Positions 8,767 to 20,200 of a DNA stretch of 40,202 nucleotides are shown here, one piece after another. Below the pieces are notes generated by a model that was not told the origin of the DNA, did not search any database, and saw only the letters and a list, made by a program, of their open reading frames with translations. Each line of letters opens with the position of its first letter. Positions within the stretch are counted from its first letter, which is position 1. A program made the position numbers and the translations under genes. Location of the stretch: positions 1 through 40,202 of the forward strand of contig CANHDJ010000030.1 of the NCBI GenBank assembly GCA_947459425.1, written 5' to 3'. This stretch comes from Ignavibacteria bacterium. Lineage in GTDB: Bacteria > Bacteroidota > Ignavibacteria > Kapaibacteriales > UBA4661.

Positions 8767-9053
8767 TGGGAGTTAGTCATTAGTCGTTGATTGGGCGAAA
8801 AGTGTCTGCTTTTTGCACCAAATATAAGACATTCTGCCGATTGATGATTGCGGGGAAGAAAATTCTTTGAAGCGACTGCACCGCCGAAGCCCCAAAAATG
8901 ATGAATTGGTTGAATGTGAATTAGGAATCCGCAAAATTTTTTGTCATATTTGTTGGCTGTGGCATTTGCTCTTCGTAATTGAGAGCAACTTTCACGGTGA
9001 GTCGCCGATGGACGCTGCGTTGCGGACTTCACTACATACATAGCTCGTTCGAT

Positions 9054-10085
9054 ATGGATTTAATACTTCTTCAACAAATGGTTGATGAGAAATTGGTTTC
9101 AGTTGAAAAACACCCGGAAGGCGATTTGTTCATTTACAACTATTCTAAGCGGGTTCAATATGAAAAGCTGTGGAACGACGTTACCTTACATACACGCGGC
9201 TTGATTCTTGATGCTGAGGGAAACACCATTGCCCGACCATTCGGGAAATTCTTCAATCTCGAAGAGATTCCGCCACAAGACCTGCCGACGTTACCGTTTG
9301 AGGTCTTTGAAAAACTTGATGGTTCGCTAGGGGTTTTGTACTTCTACAACAACGAACCACATATTGCTACTCGCGGTAGTTTTGTCAGTACACAAGCAAA
9401 AAAAGCGACGCGGATTCTCTACGACAAATACCGTCATGTATTCCCATTGCTCAAACGGAACAAAACGTACCTTTTTGAAATTATTTTCCCTGAAAACCGC
9501 ATCGTTGTTGATTACGGGGCGTTAAGCGATCTTATCTTGCTCACGGTGATTGACAACGAGTCCGGCGAAGAAACGATTGAGGATATTGGATTTCCGATAG
9601 TCAAGCGCTACGACGGCATATCCGATGTGACCGCACTCACACTCAAGGAAACACCCAACAAAGAAGGCTTTGTTGTTCGGTTCCAAAATAATGTTCGTGT
9701 CAAAGTGAAATTCGACGAGTACGTCCGCTTGCACCGCATCATTACAGGCGTTTCCAACGTTACGATATGGGAATATCTCAAAGAAGGCAAGTCGTTTGAA
9801 CAATTAGTCGAGAGAGTTCCCGATGAGTTCTACGCATGGCTTTCACAGACGAAGAATGAATTGGAGGCGCAGTATCAAGCAATCGCCGACAGAGCAAAGG
9901 CTGTATTCAAGCAAATCTATTCACCCGACAGAAAAGACTTTGCTCTCACGGTAACGTCGAAATATCAGGATATTTCTTTTATTCTGTTTTGCTTGTATTC
10001 AGGAAAGCCAATCGCGCCCGGCATTTGGAAAATGATACGCCCGGAATACAACAAAGCCTTCAAGATTGATACTGGCGACGAATAG
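9054..10085 (+). CDS. T4 Rnl1-type RNA ligase
   Basis: ATP-dependent RNA ligases join 3'-OH and 5'-phosphate RNA ends through a covalent lysyl-AMP intermediate. This 343-residue product shows the nucleotidyltransferase motifs in order: motif I EKLDGSLG (86-93, K87 would be adenylated), Ia ATRGSF (105-110), III TYLFEIIFPENRIVVDY (138-154), IV KEGFVVRF (203-210) and V VKVKFDEYVRLH (216-227). The N-terminal RGLILDAEGNTIARPFGKFF (48-67) and the ENRIVVDY and VKVK.D.YV.LH stretches resemble phage T4 RNA ligase 1 more than Rnl2 or RtcB. The ATG at 9054 was chosen because the protein family starts near here; an in-frame upstream start at 8979 would add 25 residues lacking family features. No polynucleotide kinase, Hen1 or anticodon nuclease is adjacent. 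The gene appears more AT-rich than its neighbours, which hints at transfer. It is a single-gene unit closed by its own terminator. Confidence 0.85.
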   Translation: MDLILLQQMVDEKLVSVEKHPEGDLFIYNYSKRVQYEKLWNDVTLHTRGLILDAEGNTIARPFGKFFNLEEIPPQDLPTLPFEVFEKLDGSLGVLYFYNNEPHIATRGSFVSTQAKKATRILYDKYRHVFPLLKRNKTYLFEIIFPENRIVVDYGALSDLILLTVIDNESGEETIEDIGFPIVKRYDGISDVTALTLKETPNKEGFVVRFQNNVRVKVKFDEYVRLHRIITGVSNVTIWEYLKEGKSFEQLVERVPDEFYAWLSQTKNELEAQYQAIADRAKAVFKQIYSPDRKDFALTVTSKYQDISFILFCLYSGKPIAPGIWKMIRPEYNKAFKIDTGDE

Positions 10086-10139
10086 CCCCACACGTAAAGG
10101 CTTGTAGATGCTTACCGATCGGTCGTCCTCGTTCTGCAC

Positions 10140-10171
10140 AACCGTCCCGTCACGTGATTTGACGGTTTTTT
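10140..10171 (+). terminator. Terminator after the RNA ligase gene
   Basis: AACCGTC (10140-10146) pairs with GACGGTT (10161-10167), and a run of seven T begins at the foot. The loop itself contains TCACGTGA, which could form a small internal stem. It lies 54 bp after the TAG of the ligase gene and 52 bp before the gcvT start. Confidence 0.75.
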
Positions 10172-10223
10172 TATGTTCCATGAACTCAACTCTTTTTTCA
10201 CTCTTCAATCCGGCACGAATACA

Positions 10224-11333
10224 ATGGATTCCTCAACAACACCCGCGCAACGCACAAATTTTTACGAGATTCACAAAGCGCTTGGCGCAAAAATTATTCC
10301 TTTTGGCGGGTTTGATATGCCTGTCAATTATCCGAAGGGAATTTTGCAAGAACATTTTGCCGTGCGGCGTGGTGTCGGGATGTTTGATGTTTCCCATATG
10401 GGCGAAGTAGAAATTTATGGTAAAAATGCGCTGCCATTTGTGCAAAAACTTACCGTGAATGATGCTTCAAAGCTGGAAGTCGGCAAAGCGCAATATTCCG
10501 CGATGTGCTACCCGGAAGGCGGAATTGTCGATGATTTGCTGGTTTATCGCCGAAGCGACCATTATTTTTTGGTTATCAATGCCTCGAATATCGCCAAAGA
10601 CATAGCCTGGATGCGAGAAGTAGCAATGGGTATGAGTGATGTGGAGATTCGGGATGTGAGCGCGGAAGTCAACCTCCTCGCTGTGCAAGGACCGAAATCC
10701 TTGGCAACGCTGCAAAAGCTGACCACTACTCAACTGGAAACGATTCCTTACTATGCTTTTGCCGAAGGAACGCTTGCGGGTGTACCGATGATTCTGTCGC
10801 GGACGGGCTACACGGGCGAAATCGGTTTTGAACTGTATTTTCGCGGTGATGCGGGTGTGGGGGCTTCTGTTTGGAACGCTATTATGGATGCCGGAGCGGA
10901 ATTTGCCATTGAGCCATGCGGCTTGGGAGCGCGTGATACCTTGCGTTTGGAGAAGGGGTTTAGTCTGTATGGGAATGATATTGACCAAACGACTCATCCG
11001 CTCGAAGCAGGTCTGGGCTGGATAACGAAACTCGCTAAAGACGATTTTATGGGCAAACAGGCGCTTGTTTCTGCCAAAGAGCAGGGACTAACGCGGAAAC
11101 TTGTTGGCTTCAAGATGCAGCAAGAAAAAATCATCCCTCGGCAGGGCTACACCCTCCATGCGGGCGGCGGTCAGATCGGCACAGTCACAAGCGGCGGGAT
11201 TTCGCCGATGCTCAATCTTGGAATCGGCATGGGCTACGTGGATGCGTCTGCCAGCGCCGTTGGCACGATTATTCATCTTTCTGTCCGTGGCAAAGAATTT
11301 CCTGCGGAAGTAGTAAAAATGCCGTTTGTTTGA
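10224..11333 (+). CDS. gcvT: Glycine cleavage system T protein (aminomethyltransferase)
   Basis: GcvT transfers the methylene group from aminomethylated H-protein to tetrahydrofolate, releasing ammonia. The 369-residue product matches the family length (about 360-370) and shows VSHMGEVEI near the N-terminus, YSAMCYPEGGIVDD, SRTGYTGEIGFELY, GLGARDTLRLEKGFSLYGND (the region with the folate-contacting acidic residue), and GGISPMLNLGIGMGYV near the end. The ATG at 10224 fits the usual TPAQRTNFYEIHKALGAKI start. An in-frame ATG at 10173 abuts the T-tract of the preceding terminator and would add 17 residues of no recognisable family sequence. gcvH and gcvP are not in the window. A glycosyltransferase gene follows after 31 bp and is probably cotranscribed. 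Confidence 0.95.
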   Translation: MDSSTTPAQRTNFYEIHKALGAKIIPFGGFDMPVNYPKGILQEHFAVRRGVGMFDVSHMGEVEIYGKNALPFVQKLTVNDASKLEVGKAQYSAMCYPEGGIVDDLLVYRRSDHYFLVINASNIAKDIAWMREVAMGMSDVEIRDVSAEVNLLAVQGPKSLATLQKLTTTQLETIPYYAFAEGTLAGVPMILSRTGYTGEIGFELYFRGDAGVGASVWNAIMDAGAEFAIEPCGLGARDTLRLEKGFSLYGNDIDQTTHPLEAGLGWITKLAKDDFMGKQALVSAKEQGLTRKLVGFKMQQEKIIPRQGYTLHAGGGQIGTVTSGGISPMLNLGIGMGYVDASASAVGTIIHLSVRGKEFPAEVVKMPFV

Positions 11334-11364
11334 TTATTTCTTCCTTTTTACGATTGCACACCAA

Positions 11365-12702
11365 ATGTACAACAGTTCTTCAGCTCATACCCGATTTTCC
11401 CCTGCGCCAGACCTTCAGAAAAAGGTGCTGGTATTGGCATATTATTTCCCGCCGATGGGGTTAAGCGGTGTCCAGCGCACGTTGAAATTTACGAAATATA
11501 TGCGGCGGTATTTTTGGGAGCCGACCGTGATTACGACTGGTCCCGTCGGGTATTACGCCATTGACCAATCCTTGCAGGAAGAGGCAGAGCGCGAGGAAAT
11601 TCGCATTGTGCGCACAAGCGGCGGCGACGTAAACGCGATGCTTGCAGCGAAGGGCGAATTTAAGCAACGCACTATGCCAGCAGAATTTCTGCGCAAGATG
11701 CTTTCGCGGGTGAGTAATTGGCTTTTTGTTCCCGACAACAAGCGTTCATGGGCGCGGCAGGCATACAAAACAGCCGCAAAACTGCTCGAAGAAGAAAAAT
11801 ATGACCTGATTTTTGTGAGCGCACCGCCGTTTTCCGCCATGCAAGCCGCCGCACGCCTCAAGAAAAAGTTCGGGATTCCGCTTGTGGTGGATTACCGCGA
11901 TTTATGGGTCGGCAATCAGTTTATGTCCTTCCCAACGCCGCTCCATAGCCATCTTCACGAGCGCATGGAATATGCGGTACTCCGCGAGGCGAATAAAATT
12001 ATCGTGACGAATCGTCGTATGAAAGAGCGGATGCTGCTTCATCACCCGTTTTTGCAGCACGATGACATCACGATTATTTCGCAGGGCTACGACCCCGCCG
12101 ATTTTCTTGTGCCGCCTGTGCAGCGCACGAACTGGAAGTTTCGTATCGGTTATGCGGGTATTTTTTATGATTTTATTACACCCAAATATTTTCTCAAAGC
12201 GTTTCAGATGATTGTCAAAGAGCGTCCCGATATTGCTGCTGACATGGAACTGCACTTTATCGGGCTGTTGCGCAAAGAAAATATGCGCTTGGTGAAAAAA
12301 ATGGGATTGGAAGAGTATGTGCAAAACCACGGCTATCTCGACCACAAAGACTCCGTTGCAATGATTTCTTCTTGCGATGCGCTGTGGATGATGGTGGGCA
12401 ATGCTCGCAGCGCCGATACTGTCTCAAGCGGCAAACTCTATGAATATTTTGGCAGCCAAAAGCCGCTTCTGGTCAGCGTTCCCGACGGCGCACTCAAACA
12501 AGCAGCGCAAAAATATGGCGCTTCGATTATCACCGAACCCGATAATGTCCATCAAATCAAACTCGCGCTTGTGCAGCTTTATCAAGACTTCAAAGCCCGA
12601 AGCCCGATGAAACCTCACATTGAATACGTCGAACAGCATCGCCGCGATTATTTAACCGAACAGCTCACGAAAGAGTTCAACTTTGCACTGGATAACCCTT
12701 GA
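11365..12702 (+). CDS. GT-B fold glycosyltransferase (family 4-like)
   Basis: 445 residues. The N-terminal half begins with a beta strand and glycine loop typical of GT4 enzymes (KKVLVLAYYFPPMGLSGVQR, which binds the acceptor side), followed by YDLIFVSAPPFSAMQAAARLKKKFGIPLVVDYRDLW. The C-terminal half has FRIGYAGIF, ELHFIGLL, the donor-site region SSGKLYEYFGSQKPLLVSVPDG (about residues 366-387, E in KLYEYFG) and a helical tail. The chosen start is ATG 11365; the reading frame is open from a TTG at 11326 that overlaps gcvT, but the N-terminus there is not family-like. The role is probably in surface polysaccharide or glycan synthesis. Donor and acceptor are unknown, and no other polysaccharide genes surround it except the distant GT2 gene at 7087. 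Confidence 0.85.
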   Translation: MYNSSSAHTRFSPAPDLQKKVLVLAYYFPPMGLSGVQRTLKFTKYMRRYFWEPTVITTGPVGYYAIDQSLQEEAEREEIRIVRTSGGDVNAMLAAKGEFKQRTMPAEFLRKMLSRVSNWLFVPDNKRSWARQAYKTAAKLLEEEKYDLIFVSAPPFSAMQAAARLKKKFGIPLVVDYRDLWVGNQFMSFPTPLHSHLHERMEYAVLREANKIIVTNRRMKERMLLHHPFLQHDDITIISQGYDPADFLVPPVQRTNWKFRIGYAGIFYDFITPKYFLKAFQMIVKERPDIAADMELHFIGLLRKENMRLVKKMGLEEYVQNHGYLDHKDSVAMISSCDALWMMVGNARSADTVSSGKLYEYFGSQKPLLVSVPDGALKQAAQKYGASIITEPDNVHQIKLALVQLYQDFKARSPMKPHIEYVEQHRRDYLTEQLTKEFNFALDNP

Positions 12703-12811
12703 GCAAGCATCACGACATGAGCAGTGATATTTTGCAAAAACTAGTATTCATGCGGCTTCTGGGATTCATCCCTTATCCCCTCAATTTTATCCTTTCCTTA
12801 CACCACCCATT

Positions 12812-14624
<1,813 letters not shown>

Positions 14625-14648
14625 AAATTGTCGTTGTTCATCTCATGC

Positions 14649-14686
14649 AAAAAGCGTGATAGAATCAATATTCTATCACGCTTTTT
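14649..14686 (+). terminator. Terminator after gap
   Basis: A 17-bp perfect stem (14649-14665 with 14670-14686) has a CAAT loop, five A at the 5' foot and five T at the 3' foot. It starts 25 bp after the gap stop codon. Confidence 0.93.
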
Positions 14687-14800
14687 CTGTTTATTCTCCC
14701 TGAATTGTCATTGTTCAGATTTGAGTGCCTCGTTTCTGAAAAGCGCATTGTGCTAAAACATTCCACCAACTGACGAAATTCGCCCGATACCCCGAATTGT

Positions 14801-14829
14801 TTGCACGGTTAAACATTTCCTTGTATCAT
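14801..14829 (+). promoter_or_regulatory. Candidate sigma70-type promoter of the ChW/fascin/CAP gene
   Basis: TTGCAC (14801-14806) and TATCAT (14824-14829) are separated by exactly 17 bp, with 64 bp from the -10 end to the ATG at 14894. The match is 5/6 to TATAAT and 4/6 to TTGACA. It sits between the gap terminator and the next gene, where a promoter is required. Confidence 0.5.
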
Positions 14830-14893
14830 GCCGTCCAACAAAAATTCGCTCTTCTTTTGATTATTTTGTCACCGTGTTTTGGAGAATTGTACC

Positions 14894-17188
14894 ATGATTA
14901 TTCAGCGTTACTGCTTTTGCCTTCTTGCCATATCTGTTTGTTTTTTCATGGCTTCCGCAGGCGCATCGGCGCAAGTCAAGAAAGTAGCTTCTCCGCCGTC
15001 GCCGTCGGCAATTTCCCAAAATGCTCTTGAATTCCAAGTATCGGTGCGGGATGCGGGCTTTATGGGCTGGACGGCAGGCGGCTTCATGTCGGGTATGCTG
15101 GAGCGCGGCTTTGCGATTGATGGTCTGCAAGTCCGCATGACAAGCCCTTACGGCGGTGTTTGGTATGCGGTCTGCACCGATGATGGTGTTTGGCAATCAT
15201 GGGTAAGCAAAGGCGAAACGGCGGGCGCTTTGAATCAAAAAAATATTCACGCCATTGCTCTTCGACTCTACGATATGCCGGGCGCGGGCGTTGCCTACCG
15301 CGTTCACTCAACAGGTGGCGAATGGCAGGAATGGGTGAAAAATGGCGCTGCCGCCGGAATAAAAGGAAAGACGATTGATGCCGTCGAAATCCGCATCGAA
15401 CCAAGCGACGCGCCGCCCTCTGCTCTTAGCAGCACCAATCCACCGCCGATGTTGACTGCTGATACGCCGATGCAGGGCGCTACTACGCCGCCCGGCGGCA
15501 TCACGAAAACAACAACTCCCGAAACAGCCGTTTCAACGCCAGCACCGCAGAAAATTGAATCTTTTACTGTTCAAGATACACCGCCGCCGGTGACCAAAGC
15601 CTCTGCACCGCCAGCAGTGCAGAAATCTTCCATGCCCCCTTCCAACGCGACGCTTCCCAGCACGACGCTTCCGGGCAATCAAAATACCGCAAACCAACAA
15701 AACTCCGGCGGGCAGCCGCAATCGCAGGGCAACGCCCAAGGAAATACGCAAGCGCCGTCGTGGAATCCGCAAGGCAATATCCCAAATGGGAATAATCAAG
15801 GCGCATACTCTGGTGGAAATTCGCAAGGAAATACCCCAAATTGGAATACGCAAACGGGGCAATTCAATACGAATAACCCACCCAATCAACCTACGGGGCA
15901 ATCGTGGTCGCAGTGGACGCATCAGCCCATGCAACGCGCTCAGGGCTTTGAAACCTCAGCACAACCAGTGTTTGTGCCAATTTCCTCACGCCGCATCGTG
16001 CTTGCTGCTCACAACGGTTATTACGTTACTGCCGGGAATGATGCCGAGCAGGGCGCTATTTTCGCCGCTTTTGGGCTGAATATTGGTACAACAGAGCTTT
16101 TTGATATGGCGTTTGTCGGCGAACATCGCGTGGCGCTGCGCACTCCGAATGGACGGTATCTTAACTTTCAGAGAACCATGTCCGGCGGCGGAGCGGCGTT
16201 GAGAGCGACGAATGATGCTATCGGCACAGCCGAAATTTTTGATATTATGGCGGCTGGGCAAGACCGTATCGCATTTCGTGCCGCGAATGGTCAATACTTG
16301 AGCGTGAGCGAGCGCGGCGGATATAGACTTGGGTTGAAAGAAGGTTTGGCGGGGCAATGGGAATCGTTTCTTATTCTCCGACCTGACGGCAAGCCGCTTC
16401 TGGACGAGGCTTCCGGCAATGGCATTTGGCGTTCACAAAATAATGGTTCGCAAACGGTGGTCGTTGACCAGCAAGGGCGCATTGTGGAATCAGCAGACCG
16501 TGTACTGATGCTGGTGTCGAACCCTGCAACAACAAACGCACCCGCGAGCGGTAGTGCGCCGAATGCCGCCGTACCCAACACCTCCGCATCTGCCAATACA
16601 AGCACCAAAGCGGCTTCTACCGTTAATCCCGCCACGTATCTTGCACCGATTGAATTAGATATTATTCAAGAACTCAATTTTGCCCGCACCAAGCCGGGCG
16701 AGTACGCGACGCTTTTGGAAGGTTATCGCCGCTATTACAAGGGCAAAGCCTTCGCCGTGCCCGGTCAGCGCTCAATCACCACCAAAGAGGGCGTAAAGGC
16801 GCTCGACGAGGTAATTTTAACGCTCAGAATGACTCGACCTCTGGAAGCGCTCACAACCTCACAAGCGCTCTCTAAAGCCGCCCGCGACCATGTTGACAAT
16901 GCCGGAGCAAAAGGCATTATCGGACACGTCGGCACGGACAAAAGCAACCCCAACGATAGAGCAGCCCGCTATGGCAAAGGTGTTGTTAGTGAAAATTGCG
17001 GCTACAATCGCACAACAGCGCGGGAAATCGTTGTCCGGCTCTTAATTGACGACGGAACGGCAGACAGGGGGTATCGGAAAAACATTCTCAATCCGGCATT
17101 TAAGCTGGTTGGAATGGCATTCGGTTTGCACAAAAGTCAGCAAACGATGTGCAGTCAAGTCTTTGCGGCGGATTTTGTTGAGAAATAG
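14894..17188 (+). CDS. Secreted ChW-repeat / fascin-like / CAP-domain fusion protein
   Basis: 764 residues with a signal peptide (about 1-26, CFCLLAISVCFFMASAGASAQ). Residues 45-170 resemble ChW (hydrophobic-W) repeats: phrases such as YRVHSTGGEWQEWVKNGAAAG and IDAVEIRIEP recur with variation. A Pro/Gln/Asn-rich linker (about 171-355) follows. Residues 358-495 look like a fascin-type beta-trefoil, with recurring VALRTPNGRYLNF, IAFRAANGQYLSV and VLAAHNGYYVTA units. After a second linker comes a CAP (SCP/PR-1) domain (588-764: ELNFARTKPGEY, GHVG with H678, SENCGY with E700, RKNILNPAFKLVGMAFG). The usual second histidine of the CAP site (GHR.NIL) is a tyrosine here (DRGYRKNIL). GGAG lies 9 bp before the ATG. 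An extracellular or envelope-bound role is inferred; substrate or partner is unknown. Confidence 0.78.
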   Translation: MIIQRYCFCLLAISVCFFMASAGASAQVKKVASPPSPSAISQNALEFQVSVRDAGFMGWTAGGFMSGMLERGFAIDGLQVRMTSPYGGVWYAVCTDDGVWQSWVSKGETAGALNQKNIHAIALRLYDMPGAGVAYRVHSTGGEWQEWVKNGAAAGIKGKTIDAVEIRIEPSDAPPSALSSTNPPPMLTADTPMQGATTPPGGITKTTTPETAVSTPAPQKIESFTVQDTPPPVTKASAPPAVQKSSMPPSNATLPSTTLPGNQNTANQQNSGGQPQSQGNAQGNTQAPSWNPQGNIPNGNNQGAYSGGNSQGNTPNWNTQTGQFNTNNPPNQPTGQSWSQWTHQPMQRAQGFETSAQPVFVPISSRRIVLAAHNGYYVTAGNDAEQGAIFAAFGLNIGTTELFDMAFVGEHRVALRTPNGRYLNFQRTMSGGGAALRATNDAIGTAEIFDIMAAGQDRIAFRAANGQYLSVSERGGYRLGLKEGLAGQWESFLILRPDGKPLLDEASGNGIWRSQNNGSQTVVVDQQGRIVESADRVLMLVSNPATTNAPASGSAPNAAVPNTSASANTSTKAASTVNPATYLAPIELDIIQELNFARTKPGEYATLLEGYRRYYKGKAFAVPGQRSITTKEGVKALDEVILTLRMTRPLEALTTSQALSKAARDHVDNAGAKGIIGHVGTDKSNPNDRAARYGKGVVSENCGYNRTTAREIVVRLLIDDGTADRGYRKNILNPAFKLVGMAFGLHKSQQTMCSQVFAADFVEK

Positions 17189-17232
17189 ATTTGCAGGTGG
17201 CGGCGATTTTTAAACTGGGGAATAAGCACGGT

Positions 17233-20200
17233 TCATCCAATGTCTTTCATCCGTTCCTCATTTCCCACCCGAATCATTATCAGGGCAATATCGTCATGCA
17301 AGGGTTCGCCGTCCACCCACTCGTCGGTCAAATAGTGTAGTTCCGCCAACATCGCATCGGCACTGCATTCTTGGCGATCTTGGCAGAGGCGCAAAAAGCA
17401 ATCTTCCACGCGCTGTGTGCCGAGTTCGTCTCCGGAGGCGTTGAAAAGTTCGATGATACCGTCCGACATGAGCAGCAATCGGTCGCCCGCCGCGACTTCA
17501 ATGTGGCGAACAGGATACACCGCATTTTCCATCGTCCCCAGCACAATACCTTGTGTTCGCAAATGCTCCACACGCCCTGTTGCAGCGCGGTAGAGCAGCA
17601 TGGGCGGCATCCCAGCGCCCACCATTTCGAGTTGCCATGCGTGATGATGTGGATGCTCCTTGCGGCGCAAATGCAGCAATGACAGGCACATAAACATTCG
17701 CTGAAGCCGCATTTGCTTGATGGTTTGCGAAATCATTGCGGCTGTTTCGCTGAGAGAATAATCGTGGACAAGCGCATGAAAGCTGCTTTTGACGAGCGAC
17801 ACCAGCATTCCGGCGCGAACACCATGCCCCGTAGCGTCGCCGATTGCCAGCGTTAGCCCGCCATCGGGCGAAAGCACGTAATCGTAGTAATCGCCGCCCA
17901 CTTCCGTTGCCGTTCTGAGTGCAAAGGCAATATCCAAGCCCTGTATCTGCGGGGTTTGTTTCGGGAGCATCGAAATTTGGAAAGCGCGGGCTTCGTTCAA
18001 TTCCTGTGTTTTGCGGGAATTTTCTCTATCCAAAAGCTGATAAGCCCGCTCTAACTCTTGCCGTGCATTTTCGCTGGTGTGCAGAACCCTTTCCAATTCA
18101 ACGTTCTTCTCTTGCAATGCTGCATTGGTCATTTGAATTTCTGAGCCTTGCGCTTCCAGGAGGTATTTCTGTTCGGAAATTTCTTTTGTGCGCTCATTCA
18201 CCAAGGTTTGAAGCCGTTTGCTGGAAGCAATCATCCGCCGAACCCGCAAACGGTACGCCCCGACAATACACGCAATGCCGACAACAATAGCCAGAGTATG
18301 AGACCACCACGTTCTCCACCAAGGCGGACGCACAACAAGCGACAAAACAAGCGGTTCTGCCGTCCACACGCCATCGCTGTTGGAGGCTTTGACGAAAATG
18401 CTATACTTGCCCGGGTCGAGATTTGTGAGAGGAATACGCCGATTTTGCCCCGTGTACACCCAATTACTATCGGAATCGCCGAAATGATAGGCGTACTCGT
18501 TGCGGGCGGGATTCGTAAAATCCAGCGCAGCATATTCTATCTCAAAATTTTCCCCATAGTCAACCTCAAAGCGCGTTTGTGTCGGAGCGGGCGCGGCTTC
18601 CTCGTTATTGCCAAAGACGTGAAAGCGTGTAACGGCAAGGCTTGGCGGCATCATATTGTCGCGCAGCGAAGCGGCATCGAATGCCACGAATCCCGCTCCT
18701 ACGCCAAAGAGCATCGTACCCGTTGCCGTGCGGAAGTATGCGCCCTTGCGGAATGCACTGCTTTGCAAGCCATCGGCAGCGCCATAGATGCGGATGCTCG
18801 GCTCTCCGTTGCCGCGTGGTGTCAGAGAAGCCAGACCACGACTGGTACTGAGCCAAAGTTTGCCTTTCGTGTCGCCCAATATTCCATAGATTGTTTCGCT
18901 TGGCAAATGGTCTTTTTTGCTAAAGCGCACAGCCCGCTTTTGCGCAGGCTCGAAGCGGTACAGCCCGCCGCCCAACGTCCCAAGCCAAAGGTGCTTGGCG
19001 GCATCTTCGTAGAGCGCGAGTATAGGTGCTTCGGGCATGGCATTGGTCTGGGCATTGGAGGACGACCGCGCAAAGGCGGTAAACGTGTCGGTATCGGGGT
19101 TGTAGCGGTTCAGTCCGTTATTTGTGCCAATCCATACTGCACCGTCGCTGGCGACAAGTATCGAAAAAACAAAATTGTCACTGATGCTGCCCGGCGTATC
19201 GCTGCTGCTCCAATAGTTTTGAAACGTCTTCAAACGAGTGTTGAAGCGCGAAATACCGCCGCCTTGTGTGCCAATCCAGATATTGCCATTGCGGTCTTCT
19301 GCCAGCGCAGTCACAAGATTATCGCTCAAACCCTCGCTTTTATCGGGTGAATATTCAAAGCGCCTCTCTGTGCCGCGAGACTCAATCTGCACCAAGCCAT
19401 TCTCCGTTCCGAGCCATGTACTTCCTTGCGAGTCGTGCAAAATAGCCGTAATCACGGATTCCACCGCCAGCAATCGCACGGGCGAGTTTCCAACATAGAC
19501 CACCACGCCATTTTGTGTGCCGAACCATAGTTCGCCATTCGCTTTGCCCGCTATTGCGTTCACAATCGGGCTTGGAAGCGACTTTTGAAGCGGGTCGTAT
19601 TTGACATTGCGAAATGCCGACGTTTGAGGAACATACTTATTCACCCCGCCGGCTTGCGTACCGAACCACAGCACACCCGAACGGTCTTGTCGAATGACCG
19701 TCACGGCGTTGTCGCTGAGGCTTTGCGCATCATTAGGGTTGTTTGCGTGGTGTTGCCACAGGAGGTCTTGGGGCTTGGGGTCTGAGGAATGAGTCTCATG
19801 GGCAATATGGCGCGAGAATAGCCCTGCTCGTGTCCCGACCCACAGCATTCCTTGTCTGTCAACAGCAAGCGCTTGAATGCTGACGGAACGAGTATTCGAG
19901 AGCGGCACGGCTTGATTCATCATAGAAGATTCGAGAGACTCGACAGGCGTAAATTCGTTGTTGCTGGTGTGAAAGCGCCAGAGCGCATTGTCGCGGGTAC
20001 TGAGCCACAAACTGCCGTTGGCATCGAAGGTCATCGCTGTAACGCCCGAACTCATTTCGTCGTTGTCGCTCATCTCAGGCTTAAACACGGTAAAAACGCC
20101 AGAAGGCAGATGCAGCCTATTGATGCCGCCATTCCGCGTTCCCAACCAAAGATGAGCGCGGTTCTGCGGTTCTTGAAGAATTGTGATAACGTCGCTGTCG

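Noticed and set aside
8979..9053. N-terminal extension of the RNA ligase
   Set aside because: The extra 25 residues have no family resemblance, and the conserved region begins at the ATG at 9054.
349..10085. A defence island linking the MmeI-like enzyme and the RNA ligase
   Set aside because: The two genes are 6 kb apart with housekeeping and surface genes in between, on opposite strands, so there is no support for a joint system.
18148..19350. A 400-residue plus-strand frame opposite the PP2C sensor gene
   Set aside because: Its residue composition (rich in R, A, C and H, with no domain) is that of the complement of a repetitive propeller gene; the minus-strand frame has clear domains.
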